Assembly: GCF_934754935.1 (NCBI RefSeq)
Contig: NZ_CAKVJB010000012.1
Span: forward strand, 1 to 64,000
Length of the DNA stretch: 64,000 nt
Direction: 5' to 3'
Source: an uncultured Holdemanella sp.
GTDB taxonomy: Bacteria > Bacillota_I > Bacilli_A > Erysipelotrichales > Erysipelotrichaceae
Shown: positions 26,517 to 36,251 of the stretch, piece by piece
Layout of the letters: each line of letters starts with the position of its first letter
How positions within the stretch are numbered: position 1 is the stretch's first letter
Notes under the pieces: generated by a model
Databases searched by the model: none
Seen by the model: only the letters and a program-made list of their open reading frames with translations
Told to the model about the DNA's origin: nothing
Position numbers and translations under genes: made by a program

Positions 26517-28085
26517 TCACACAAAATACATCAATATATCATTTGCCACTAAAATATTAATAATTAAGACTGAAACTGTAAATAATATATTACTGTCGAA
26601 TTTCTTTAACAATCCATTAGAAATTGCCAATAAGAATAACACAGAACAAGGAATAAAGTATCTACCCTGAACTCCCTCTGACGTCATCCAGCCAACTGGT
26701 GTAAAATATAAGTACAATCCCATAACAACTAGAACTGAAATAACGATTCCAATAATAGCAAACCAAATTCTATTTTTGATATTCAACTTTGTGTTTTCTA
26801 CAAAGGCGGAAAAGAATAAAATTATGTAATAGAAAACAAATGAGAACTTATTAATAAAAATCTGTAACCAACCCAAACGATTGATAAAATTATCAAAGTA
26901 ATAAAGAATTTTTGCTTCAAAAGTACATTTTAAGACTCGTAATACATTTAATTTACTCGATAATAAAAATTCAAGTTGACGAGTTCCATCCACATTTGCA
27001 GCTTCATAATATTCTTTTTGAGAAGCGATAACTTCTGTATTCGAATTTAATTTTAGTGAAATATAAACATATACCAATCCGATGCATGCGCATCCCGCTA
27101 ATAAGAACCAATTTGTTTTTGGCATCTTTAATAATTTAGGTATGATTGCAAAATAAATACCAAAAATTGGTATGTATACATATTTTGTAACAGCAATAAT
27201 GAAAATCATAGTCATTACAATAATTACATCTTTCTTAGTGATTACTTCTTTCTCAAATAAATATAAGCCATAAGCTACTGACAAAACAGAAATACTTGTA
27301 ACTAAAACATCTGCAGAATAAGAACCAGCTAAATGAATAAACATTGGATTAAACCCTAACACAAAGAAAATCTTCTTTCCTTTTGGAGTGATTTTAATCG
27401 CATAAGAAATCAAAGTAATATATAAAATTAAATTTGCCATTCTTCCTAAATAATAAGATAGATATAAAGAAAAATGGAACAATCTTCCTAAAGCAAGTAC
27501 AATTGCCGGAATTATATAACATGTAAAATTATATGCACAGGCCTCATGATACATTTTATATGTAGGATTCGAATTGATATGAATATAAGAAAAAATTTTC
27601 TTATAATTACTAAATTTCATGATTTCATAATCCGAGTCAATCATTCCATGAATTCCTGTATTTAAATGAAACCATGAAACTTGATATGCTCTTTGAAAAT
27701 GTGCTTGTTCATCTGGAATAAAGTCAGGCAACATACACATCATAAATATCAAGCCAACTGGAATCATAATTATAATAAATAATTTACTCAAATCATTTTT
27801 ACAATTGTTTGCCTTCTTGTATATTAAAAGAATCAATATAGATAAACTAATAATCCATAAAACATATAAAATCACATTGAAATTATGCCAATAATGATAA
27901 AGTATAAAACATTGAAATAATAGAACTAAAGATACAACAGACAATATAAATTCTATAATATATCCAAATATATCTTTTTTTATTCGATTCATAAAGTTAA
28001 ATATTTTAGTTTTATTGACCGCAAATGCTATTGCACAAGCAATTAGGCAACCTAGAATAAAAACCAAATATTCCAAATTTACCAC
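26517..28085 (-). CDS. DUF2142 polytopic membrane protein
   Basis: 522 residues with about 12 hydrophobic helices. The first large loop carries PDFIPDEQAHFQRAYQ (~128), the hallmark of DUF2142, an acidic loop as found in GT-C glycosyltransferases. Such proteins probably transfer sugar from polyprenyl-phosphate donors on the outer face of the membrane. It follows a second DUF2142 gene by three bases. Confidence 0.82.
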   Translation of the reverse strand: MVNLEYLVFILGCLIACAIAFAVNKTKIFNFMNRIKKDIFGYIIEFILSVVSLVLLFQCFILYHYWHNFNVILYVLWIISLSILILLIYKKANNCKNDLSKLFIIIMIPVGLIFMMCMLPDFIPDEQAHFQRAYQVSWFHLNTGIHGMIDSDYEIMKFSNYKKIFSYIHINSNPTYKMYHEACAYNFTCYIIPAIVLALGRLFHFSLYLSYYLGRMANLILYITLISYAIKITPKGKKIFFVLGFNPMFIHLAGSYSADVLVTSISVLSVAYGLYLFEKEVITKKDVIIVMTMIFIIAVTKYVYIPIFGIYFAIIPKLLKMPKTNWFLLAGCACIGLVYVYISLKLNSNTEVIASQKEYYEAANVDGTRQLEFLLSSKLNVLRVLKCTFEAKILYYFDNFINRLGWLQIFINKFSFVFYYIILFFSAFVENTKLNIKNRIWFAIIGIVISVLVVMGLYLYFTPVGWMTSEGVQGRYFIPCSVLFLLAISNGLLKKFDSNILFTVSVLIINILVANDILMYFV

Positions 28086-28088
28086 CTC

Positions 28089-29969
28089 CTACAACATAGT
28101 TCTTAAAAAGAACAATTCAAATAACATACATGTATTTAAAAACATATTTAAATTTATAAGGCTTATCTTTTCATTTTGATCAAAAGATCCTTTTTCCGAA
28201 AGACTATACATAAATAAAACAAGTACAGGAGCAAAATATCTTCCTTGGATTCCCCAAATGTATCCCCACTCAAGAGGTGTTTGATTTTGGAAAACATATA
28301 ATAATCCATATGTAGTTATTAAACAAACGCACCATATACAAATTCTTTGAAACAATGTTTTTAACTCTGATTTTCTTCCTGCGAAAATTAAATATACAAA
28401 GAACGCAAAATAAAACATATTCATGAATTGAGATGCTTGTAGTTCATCTGTTCCAAAACCACCTGTGAATAAAGTTCTAAAATAATACACGCCCCATTTA
28501 TCAAGAGATAAATCAACTGTTTTTAATAATTGCATAGGATTTAATGCAAAATATAATGGAGAACTTGTATTAAATTTTCGACCAAGCACAAGGCATGTCA
28601 TAAAATAAATCAAAATTACTATCGGTATAACTTTTAGTATTAAATTTAAAATTCTATCTTTATCAAATACATATTTTGTTTTTAGCCAATTTATTAACAT
28701 TAACATTAAAGGTAATAAGGCTACCGCAATGTAAGCACATTGCTTGCACAACAATAAAAGTAGACAAAGAACAACATATAAAACTGTTTTCTTTTTACTA
28801 ATCACATTCCCTTCAAATAATTCAAAGATAATAGCCGTGACACAAAGTGACAAACCCAAAGTCATGGAATCATATGCTATAGCGCCAGCTTGCTGCAGTG
28901 TCATTGGAAGTGATGCAACAAAATACAATAAAAGATGGTTTTTATTAGTAAGTTTAAATGCTAATAAAACTAATAAACAATATGAAATTAAGTTAAATAA
29001 CTTAGCAAAATAAAATGTTAATACTGTATTAAGATGTAAAATTCTTCCAACACTAATTCCCAACGCTTGTGGAATATAGGTAAATGCATATCTTTTTACA
29101 TTTAATGGTTGTCTATCCGTTTGTACCAATGTTGTATCACCACATTTTTCAGTAAAACGACTAATATATGTTGTCATTTCAGAATAACTAACACCGTTAT
29201 TTTTAAAAGTTTCTGTGTCACATTGTCGCATTTGAATTCCATTACTATTATCTATATGAAGAATTTCGTTAGAATAATAATAAGCTGTATTCATATGTAA
29301 TGCTTCATCTGGCGCATTACCAATCGGTATCAATACTGAATATATAAGCCCAGTTATAAAAATAGTTCCCACGAAAACAATAGAAATATATTTTGAATTA
29401 AAAATCGAATTTTTAAATAAATAAATAACAATAAGCAATACAACAAATAGAATTCCAATCAACCTAAATAACTTTTGAAAATTATTCAATTCTTTTGTAA
29501 TTAAAGTTAATTTTGCATGATTATCAACTTCTTCAATTGCCACATCTGTACTATCACTTTTAATGTCAATATAATTCTTTTCTCCTGCAAGAGCAACATT
29601 TGAATCAAACATAACATTCACAGGTTCTGATGTATTTTCTTTAGAAACAAGTACATCCTTAACCGCTAGAACATTTTTATTTTCATCTAATAGAGATACA
29701 TTAACTTTAGTTTGATTATCACTATTTGAATTCAAATACAATTTAAACCCTTTGATTGTTTTAAAATTTGTATTAAATTCCATATCATAATTTGAGGATA
29801 AATTTGTCAAAGATGTCTCTTCGCCACTATATATAGGAACTTCATTCAATCGACAAATTTTATTTTGATATACCATAAATGTATTCAAAATAACAAATAA
29901 AACTAAAATTGGAATAATACACTTCTTTATGTCTATATTTTTTAAATATTTACTAATCCTATTTTCCAT
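28089..29969 (-). CDS. DUF2142 polytopic membrane protein with extracytoplasmic N-terminal insert
   Basis: About 626 residues. One N-terminal helix is followed by a ~120-residue beta-rich extracytoplasmic insert (to ~160), then ~11 more helices with the GNAPDEALHMNTAYY motif (~240) of DUF2142. The frame extends to 30008, but GGGAG just before the ATG at 29969 supports the shorter start, which overlaps the preceding GT2 stop by 11 bases. Likely a GT-C-like sugar transferase of the outer leaflet. Confidence 0.82.
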   Translation of the reverse strand: MENRISKYLKNIDIKKCIIPILVLFVILNTFMVYQNKICRLNEVPIYSGEETSLTNLSSNYDMEFNTNFKTIKGFKLYLNSNSDNQTKVNVSLLDENKNVLAVKDVLVSKENTSEPVNVMFDSNVALAGEKNYIDIKSDSTDVAIEEVDNHAKLTLITKELNNFQKLFRLIGILFVVLLIVIYLFKNSIFNSKYISIVFVGTIFITGLIYSVLIPIGNAPDEALHMNTAYYYSNEILHIDNSNGIQMRQCDTETFKNNGVSYSEMTTYISRFTEKCGDTTLVQTDRQPLNVKRYAFTYIPQALGISVGRILHLNTVLTFYFAKLFNLISYCLLVLLAFKLTNKNHLLLYFVASLPMTLQQAGAIAYDSMTLGLSLCVTAIIFELFEGNVISKKKTVLYVVLCLLLLLCKQCAYIAVALLPLMLMLINWLKTKYVFDKDRILNLILKVIPIVILIYFMTCLVLGRKFNTSSPLYFALNPMQLLKTVDLSLDKWGVYYFRTLFTGGFGTDELQASQFMNMFYFAFFVYLIFAGRKSELKTLFQRICIWCVCLITTYGLLYVFQNQTPLEWGYIWGIQGRYFAPVLVLFMYSLSEKGSFDQNEKISLINLNMFLNTCMLFELFFLRTML

Positions 29970-30804
29970 ATTCTCCCATTTTACCCCTTCGATAATCTCT
30001 ATATCCACGAATCATATAAATCAATTTTTTGAATCCATGTTTTTCAAAAACAGTGGCATAGAAAAAGCTTTGTTTCGCTTGTTTTACAACAGCCTGGCAA
30101 TAATCTGGATAATCATTATGGTACATGTCATACAAATAAAAACTATTTCGTACAATATAATATCTTCTTAAAGCACTATGGTTATCACAGAAAATTTTCT
30201 TATTGAAAATATGTTTGATTTCATAATCTCCTAATTCATGATCTAGAAATACAGTATTGATTTGTTTGATTGTATATCCATGTTTACGTACATTCAATCC
30301 ATATTCAAAGTCTACACAATCAATAAACATCCATTCTTTAAATCCTTCAACACATTTATAAATATCAAGATTAATAATATTTCCACTGGTCATTACCACC
30401 AAAGGACTTGTGAATAGTTCTTCAGGAACCGGTTCAGAAATGGCCGTTTTATGAAAGGGCGAATAGATTCCTACTTGATCTTTTTCTTCATCTGCATCAA
30501 TAATAGATTTCATGTTCTTTAAAGCATCTTTTTCAAACATACTATCTTGATCCATAGTCAATAAATAATGAAAATTATGATCAATAGCTTTTTTAGCACC
30601 TACATTTAACGCATGCGCAATCCCTGTGTTTTTTTGTAGTGGAATATATTCAACCTTTTCATGCGTGAAAAGTGTCGAATTATCTGCACTTGAATTATCA
30701 ACTAGATATAATGTATCTAATTCATCAATATAAGAATTAATATTATTGATTACTTTTTGATCTGGATTATATAAAACAACTACACCTGCAAGTTTCATAC
30801 ACAT
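29959..30804 (-). CDS. Family 2 glycosyltransferase (rhamnosyltransferase-like)
   Basis: 281 residues. AGVVVLYNPDQKV, LVDNSSADN and the metal motif TMDQDSMF are characteristic of the rhamnosyltransferase branch of GT2, and a KLAGVVVLYNP-type start is typical. Its start codon overlaps the stop of the 733-residue GT gene, so translation is coupled. With rfbABCD nearby, dTDP-rhamnose is the likely donor. Confidence 0.87.
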   Translation of the reverse strand: MCMKLAGVVVLYNPDQKVINNINSYIDELDTLYLVDNSSADNSTLFTHEKVEYIPLQKNTGIAHALNVGAKKAIDHNFHYLLTMDQDSMFEKDALKNMKSIIDADEEKDQVGIYSPFHKTAISEPVPEELFTSPLVVMTSGNIINLDIYKCVEGFKEWMFIDCVDFEYGLNVRKHGYTIKQINTVFLDHELGDYEIKHIFNKKIFCDNHSALRRYYIVRNSFYLYDMYHNDYPDYCQAVVKQAKQSFFYATVFEKHGFKKLIYMIRGYRDYRRGKMGEYGK

Positions 30805-33005
30805 TACCTAGTTAACACCTTTCTTGCGAATCGAATAATTTTTGGAGTTCGAATATCTTGCACCATTCTCCATCTTCTTGAATTCAATTTCAACTTAATA
30901 TCATCTGTAAGTTGTTCTTTTAATAAAGTCGCCAATTCATTATTCTTGGCAAACAAATGACATAAGTTTTCAATTGCTTCTTTTGAAATAGACATATCTC
31001 TTGTATTTATATACTTGTCTTTATATTCTAAACACATTTCAGAAGTCGATTTGATGGTATAAGAATTAATATTTTTAATTTTTTCATTATAGTCATTCAA
31101 ATTCTTAGATATATCAATTACTTTTTTTAGAGCATGTTCCATATCTTTTGTTTCTAATACCCAACCAAACCCATTCTTTTGAATGCGTTCACCTACAGCG
31201 CCAATATTATAAGATAATACAGGTACACCAGAGGCAATGGTTTCAGATAACGTATAAGAATATGTTTCAGGCCAAATAGATAAGTTACATACCAAATGAA
31301 TCTTACTCTCTTTTAATAGTCGAGGTAATTCACTACGTGTATATCTTCCATGATATACATAGTTTGTATGATTTTTTTTAAGTAAATCCGAATGCGCTTG
31401 TCCAAATAAATGGAATTTAATTTTCTTACTTGAACAATGTTTGACAAAATACTCTAATACTTTACTGCCCTTATGAGGAAGCATGACACCTACAAAAGCT
31501 ACATTAAATACTTCATCATCCTTTTTTTCGATGGCCTTATTGCGTTTTAAATCAATACCATGTTCAACAACATGACAATTAATATTTGTATATACATTTT
31601 CAATAATTTCTTTTGTTGAATTAGAAGGTACAATAATCTCATCAAATTTTAATAAAAATTGATTCCAGTGCATCTGCCAATTCTTAACAATATTATTGCG
31701 TACATTCATTTTATCTTTTAAACAATGTACACAATCTTTATGCTCCATTTCCATACAATATTCTTTATTCATATAAAGTAAATTAATTGTCGGACAAAGA
31801 CTATAGAAATCATGTAATGTAATAATTGAATGAATACCCTTTTCTTTACATACATTCGCAATATCAAAATAATGTCCAATCATATGGTGAACATGTACAG
31901 TAGTAATACCTAATCCATCTATAATTGTTTCTAACATCAAACGATAATCGGCATCATAAAAAGAAGTCATCACATTAGATTTAAATATGCCAACTGTATT
32001 ACAGATTTCACTATCGGTAAAATATGAATATAGTTTATATACTCCATCTTCTGGTGCTAATACATGGACATTGAAATCCTTTCTTAAACGAGAAATCAAA
32101 TCGACACAGTGAATGGTTGTACCACCCACATTTGTCTTTACATTTGACCAATCATGAATCAAAAATAAAACATTGTCACGATTCACATTCTCAATTCCAA
32201 TTCGAACATTGTCGCAAATATCTTTAATTGGAAAATGTGAACACCAACGCTCTGTATTCTTGACATATAATGGATATCGTTTCTTTAAGATTTTCATATT
32301 CTCTTTAATCAGCTGCTCTTTTTTCTCATTAAAAGATTGGCTTTCTTTATGATAGACAATGACACTGTCACACAATAAATGTTTATAACCATAATCCATG
32401 CAACGATATGAGAAATCATTTTCTTCTCCATACCCTTTACCGAAAGCTTCTTGATCAAAATATCCAACGATGTCTAATACATTTCTTCGAATATACATAC
32501 AGAATCCATGAGCTGTTGGTATCTGAGGGTATCTGCGAAGTGAACGTGTATAAACAATATGTGCATATTCATCAAAAGTCATTGAATCCGGTAATTGATT
32601 CGGCTGTAATCCATTTGGAACCGATGCTAATGTGGCATTATTTGATAAAGCAGTTACTGTTGCAACATCTTCTTGCGAATACGCACATTTTTCCATTTCT
32701 TCTACCCAAAAATCAGACACTTCTGTATCACTATTCAACAAAATAACATCATGCTCTGAATATTTCATACCTTTATTTACAGTACCCACAAAGCCTAAAT
32801 TTACTTCATTATCTAATACGACAATATTTAATTCAGGATTCTTTTCTTTATAAGTATTTAACAATCCTAAAATCGTTTCATCGGTACTTTTGTCGTTGAT
32901 CAATATCAATCTATTTTTATTTAAATCCGTATGTTTAATAATGCTAGCGATACATTCATCCACCGCTTTATACGCATTATAAATAGGTACAATTATATCT
33001 ACCAT
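30804..33005 (-). CDS. Bifunctional GT2-GT4 glycosyltransferase
   Basis: 733 residues. The N-terminal GT2 domain (1-~230) has DIIVPIYNAYKAVDE, NDKSTDE and NSDTEVSD. The C-terminal GT4/GT-B domain (~265-660) has FVGVMLPHKGS and ETYSYTLSETIASGVPVL with the donor-site Glu. Such fused enzymes are common in rhamnan and O-antigen loci with ABC export. It follows the ABC permease gene by 18 bases in the same operon. Confidence 0.88.
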   Translation of the reverse strand: MVDIIVPIYNAYKAVDECIASIIKHTDLNKNRLILINDKSTDETILGLLNTYKEKNPELNIVVLDNEVNLGFVGTVNKGMKYSEHDVILLNSDTEVSDFWVEEMEKCAYSQEDVATVTALSNNATLASVPNGLQPNQLPDSMTFDEYAHIVYTRSLRRYPQIPTAHGFCMYIRRNVLDIVGYFDQEAFGKGYGEENDFSYRCMDYGYKHLLCDSVIVYHKESQSFNEKKEQLIKENMKILKKRYPLYVKNTERWCSHFPIKDICDNVRIGIENVNRDNVLFLIHDWSNVKTNVGGTTIHCVDLISRLRKDFNVHVLAPEDGVYKLYSYFTDSEICNTVGIFKSNVMTSFYDADYRLMLETIIDGLGITTVHVHHMIGHYFDIANVCKEKGIHSIITLHDFYSLCPTINLLYMNKEYCMEMEHKDCVHCLKDKMNVRNNIVKNWQMHWNQFLLKFDEIIVPSNSTKEIIENVYTNINCHVVEHGIDLKRNKAIEKKDDEVFNVAFVGVMLPHKGSKVLEYFVKHCSSKKIKFHLFGQAHSDLLKKNHTNYVYHGRYTRSELPRLLKESKIHLVCNLSIWPETYSYTLSETIASGVPVLSYNIGAVGERIQKNGFGWVLETKDMEHALKKVIDISKNLNDYNEKIKNINSYTIKSTSEMCLEYKDKYINTRDMSISKEAIENLCHLFAKNNELATLLKEQLTDDIKLKLNSRRWRMVQDIRTPKIIRFARKVLTR

Positions 33006-33023
33006 ATTTATCTCCTCAATTTA

Positions 33024-33806
33024 TTAAAGTTGTTCTGCAAATCCTTTTTCTAATTTTTTGAAAATTATATAGCCAACAATTAATACTACAAAACTAAATA
33101 AAGTAACAATTAATAATGCACTCATATCTGGCCATTGATGATATAAGAATCCATCTCTATATGCATTCATAATTGTTGTTAATGGATTTAATTGAATCAA
33201 TCTTCCCAAAATACCTGCATCATTAAATTGCGACAAAGAATACAAAATTGGAGTTCCATAAAATAACATATTAACAATAAATGTCACAATGTATTCTAAG
33301 TCTTGGATATATACATCCACACTAGAAAGGATAAATGCGATACCTAAACCTAAAATAGATTGAATGATTGCGATGACTGGTATAATCAAAATATGAATGG
33401 ACATACCTACGCCAAAGGCAAAACAGAATAAAATAACGATGATACAAGAGATAAAGAAGTTGATCAAACCACTTAAAACTTGACTAATTACTAAAATTTC
33501 TCTTGGAAAGTATACTTTTTTAATAATTCCTTGATTTGATTTGATACATGTAGTTCCAGATGTAACTACTGTCGCAAAGAATGTCCAAGGAATGATACCT
33601 GTTACTAGATAAACAATATAATTCGGAATATTGGCTCCTCGCATTAAGTATGGGAAAACAATATAATATACAACAACTTGTAGTAATGGGTTCAAGAAAG
33701 ACCAAAGGATTCCTAAAAATGAACCTTTATATTTACCACGAATATCCTTTTTTACATTCGTTTTTAATAATTCTCTGTAATCATATATATTCTTAAATAC
33801 TTGCAT
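33024..33806 (-). CDS. ABC-2 polysaccharide exporter permease (Wzm/TagG-like)
   Basis: 260 residues with six hydrophobic helices and the amphipathic RELLKTNVKKDIRGKYKGSFLG segment preceding PLLQVVVYYIVF, typical of ABC-2 permeases for O-antigen, rhamnan or teichoic acid. Its start overlaps the last base of the ATPase gene, so the two halves are made together. Exports the completed lipid-linked polymer. Confidence 0.92.
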   Translation of the reverse strand: MQVFKNIYDYRELLKTNVKKDIRGKYKGSFLGILWSFLNPLLQVVVYYIVFPYLMRGANIPNYIVYLVTGIIPWTFFATVVTSGTTCIKSNQGIIKKVYFPREILVISQVLSGLINFFISCIIVILFCFAFGVGMSIHILIIPVIAIIQSILGLGIAFILSSVDVYIQDLEYIVTFIVNMLFYGTPILYSLSQFNDAGILGRLIQLNPLTTIMNAYRDGFLYHQWPDMSALLIVTLFSFVVLIVGYIIFKKLEKGFAEQL

Positions 33807-34945
33807 TACTCTACCTCATTTAATATCTTAAATTGACAATCTTTTTCATCTAAGACATCTCCATTTGAATCTACATATTGCACAGTTAATTTGTGTTCTC
33901 CTACACCAATTTCTTTTTTATCTTTGTAGAAAATCCAACCGATTTTATTTTCATCAATAAAACCAGCATAGATTTCTTTATAGACTTCATATACATCTCT
34001 TCTTAAAGATAAATCATATTCAACCGGTTCATCATCTAATTGAATGATCAATTTTGCGTTTTCATCATCGGTAATTGCCCAACCATCAAATTTAATTTTA
34101 TCATCCGATAATTCAATTCTTGAAAAATCTCTAGGATGATCAATAGTGATGGAAGCTCTTCCTTTTCCTTTTCCAGATTCAATTGCTTTTTTACGCTCTT
34201 CTTTATGATCTTTAGCAACTTGATCTAAATATTCATCAATTACATAAACAGGATCTCCATCTAAGCGAACTTCTCCTTTATAAATCCAAATCGCTCTATG
34301 ACATAACTTTTTAACAACATCCAAACTGTGTGTAACAATCACGATCGTTTTTCCGCTATTCTTTAATTCTTCTAGTTTTTTATAACATTTATCCTGGAAA
34401 TGTTGATCTCCAACTGCTAAAATCTCATCAATCAATAAAATATCTGCATCTACATTGATTGCGACTGAGAAAGCTAAACGCATATACATACCCGAAGAAT
34501 ATGTACGTACTGGATTATCAATAAATGTGCCTAATTCAGAAAATTCGATAATATCATCAATTCTTGCCTCAATATCTTTACGTGTTAAACCAAAGATTGA
34601 TGCATTAAAATATATATTTTCTCTTCCTGTAAAATCTTGGTGAAATCCAGCTCCAAGTTCTAGTAAAGAAGTTAATTTTCCATTCGTTGTGATTTCTCCA
34701 GTATTTGGAAAAATAATCCTAGTCATCAATTTCAACAAAGTCGATTTACCACTACCATTTGTTCCAATTAACGCAACCGTTTCCCCTTTTCTTATATTTA
34801 AATTAATATTATTTAAAACTTGGTGTCGTTCTACATTATGACGATTCCAATGTAATAACTTGTCTTTTAAAGTATTTGCCTTATCGTATTCAACTTTGAA
34901 ATATTTAGACATATTTCTTACTTCTATCGCATTACGACTATCCAT
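33806..34945 (-). CDS. ABC polysaccharide exporter ATPase (Wzt/TagH-like) with C-terminal domain
   Basis: About 379 residues. Walker A GTNGSGKST (~62), signature YSSGMYMRLAFS, and Walker B ILLIDEILAVGD. Beyond ~250 a ~125-residue beta-rich C-terminal domain resembles the Wzt-type carbohydrate-binding extension that recognises the polymer end. Two in-frame ATGs lie two codons apart; GAGGT touches the first (34951) and is correctly spaced for the second (34945). First gene of the operon running to 26517. Confidence 0.92.
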   Translation of the reverse strand: MDSRNAIEVRNMSKYFKVEYDKANTLKDKLLHWNRHNVERHQVLNNINLNIRKGETVALIGTNGSGKSTLLKLMTRIIFPNTGEITTNGKLTSLLELGAGFHQDFTGRENIYFNASIFGLTRKDIEARIDDIIEFSELGTFIDNPVRTYSSGMYMRLAFSVAINVDADILLIDEILAVGDQHFQDKCYKKLEELKNSGKTIVIVTHSLDVVKKLCHRAIWIYKGEVRLDGDPVYVIDEYLDQVAKDHKEERKKAIESGKGKGRASITIDHPRDFSRIELSDDKIKFDGWAITDDENAKLIIQLDDEPVEYDLSLRRDVYEVYKEIYAGFIDENKIGWIFYKDKKEIGVGEHKLTVQYVDSNGDVLDEKDCQFKILNEVE

Positions 34946-34974
34946 TTTCATACCTCACTATTCTACAAATATAA

Positions 34975-34980
34975 ATTATA
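34975..34980 (-). promoter_or_regulatory. -10 box of the ABC-exporter operon
   Basis: TATAAT on the minus strand, about 30 nt before the start, with TTGTAG 16 nt further upstream as a fair -35. Confidence 0.5.
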
Positions 34981-35014
34981 CCATTGAAACGTTAATCTAC
35001 AAAATCTTTCCAAA

Positions 35015-36169
35015 TCATCTATTTTCACAAATAAATAGACACGCCTCTTTGGTAATGCGGATAAAACCTTTTTCTTTGATTTTATTTTCTACAAAATCAT
35101 AGAATTCATCATACTTCTCTAAAAGAATGTCTTGGTTTCCATGACAACTTAAAATATAATTCACAATCAGCTTCGCATTATCTATGTCTAAGTAATCATT
35201 ATAAATCTTACATTCAACATTCTTAAAATATTGTTTTAAAAGCATCTCACCATTTTCCAATCCAAAACGATGATATAGTGGTTGTTCAGAAAGATAAACA
35301 TTCGAATTAAATTCTTTAACAAGTTCATTGATTTCTCTCATATGATTTTTACTATATGTCGTTGAGTAAAAAACACCATTCTTCTTTAAAACGCGTTTAA
35401 TTTCTGAAAGGCCTTGATTTAAATCATTCAAATAAAATAATACATGATTTGCGATAATCGCATCAAAAAATTCCTTCTTAAATGGAATATTTTCACAGTT
35501 TACGACAAAAAAACTAAAATTGTCATTTAGATTTTGTTTTGCATCCTCTAACATACCATCAGATACATCCGTTAAAAAGATTTCACGATTACGAATATCC
35601 TTACGCTTATTCATCCAAAGCTGCCCGTTTCCACACCCAACTTCTAAAAGCGTATTGATTTTACTAAAATCAATATTTTCATATAACCAATCAAACCATT
35701 TTATTGGATTGGTAGAATATTTTTCATGTAATTCAATTCGCACATTTAAATTGTTTGCGTTTTTATATTGCTCAGCCAAAGAATCTTGTTTTGACAACAA
35801 ACGTACGGTTTCTACTAAATGATCTAGTGCATTGGCATCATTCTTTAAAAGCCTTGAAGTATAATTTAAAGAATCATACACCTTAGTGTAATAAGTTATC
35901 TTTTGTTTGACTAATTTTTTTTGTACATCCAACGATTTTTCAATTTCATTATTATCATGTATCAGAAAACGTATTTCATCCAATGAAAACCCCAATGATT
36001 TAAAGACCAAAATTTTTTGAAGAAGGACAAAATCTTCATCTGTATACAAACGATATGAATTCTCATCATTCTTTTTAGGCTTCAACAATCCAATTTTATC
36101 ATAATAACGAAGCGTACGCTCTGTAACGCCTGCTTTTTTTGCGAATTTTCCCGTTGTATAATGCATCAT
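35015..36169 (-). CDS. MerR-family regulator fused to a SAM methyltransferase
   Basis: About 384 residues. The N-terminal MerR winged helix (YTTGKFAKKAGVTERTLRYYD) is followed by the usual coiled-coil. A class I methyltransferase domain follows (~175-300) with motif I LEVGCGNGQ, the acidic LTDVSDGM and the ANHVLFYL segment. No Cys-rich metal site typical of MerR metal sensors is seen. The fusion suggests that SAM or a small-molecule substrate is both sensed and modified. AGGTG before ATG-ATG (36169/36166) overrides a TTG at 36187. It lies between LCP and ABC-exporter units as a separate gene. Confidence 0.85.
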   Translation of the reverse strand: MMHYTTGKFAKKAGVTERTLRYYDKIGLLKPKKNDENSYRLYTDEDFVLLQKILVFKSLGFSLDEIRFLIHDNNEIEKSLDVQKKLVKQKITYYTKVYDSLNYTSRLLKNDANALDHLVETVRLLSKQDSLAEQYKNANNLNVRIELHEKYSTNPIKWFDWLYENIDFSKINTLLEVGCGNGQLWMNKRKDIRNREIFLTDVSDGMLEDAKQNLNDNFSFFVVNCENIPFKKEFFDAIIANHVLFYLNDLNQGLSEIKRVLKKNGVFYSTTYSKNHMREINELVKEFNSNVYLSEQPLYHRFGLENGEMLLKQYFKNVECKIYNDYLDIDNAKLIVNYILSCHGNQDILLEKYDEFYDFVENKIKEKGFIRITKEACLFICENR

Positions 36170-36189
36170 AATTTCACCTACAATCAAAT

Positions 36190-36210
36190 AGGGGAAGCAA
36201 AGCTTCCCCT
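36190..36210 (-). terminator. Hairpin after the LCP gene
   Basis: A perfect 9-bp stem (AGGGGAAGC/GCTTCCCCT) with a three-base loop. It lies between the LCP gene (ends 36252) and the MerR fusion start. The following T run is modest (ATTTG). Confidence 0.65.
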
Positions 36211-36251
36211 AATCTATTTAATTTCAATTACTTTAATAAATAAAGAAACCA

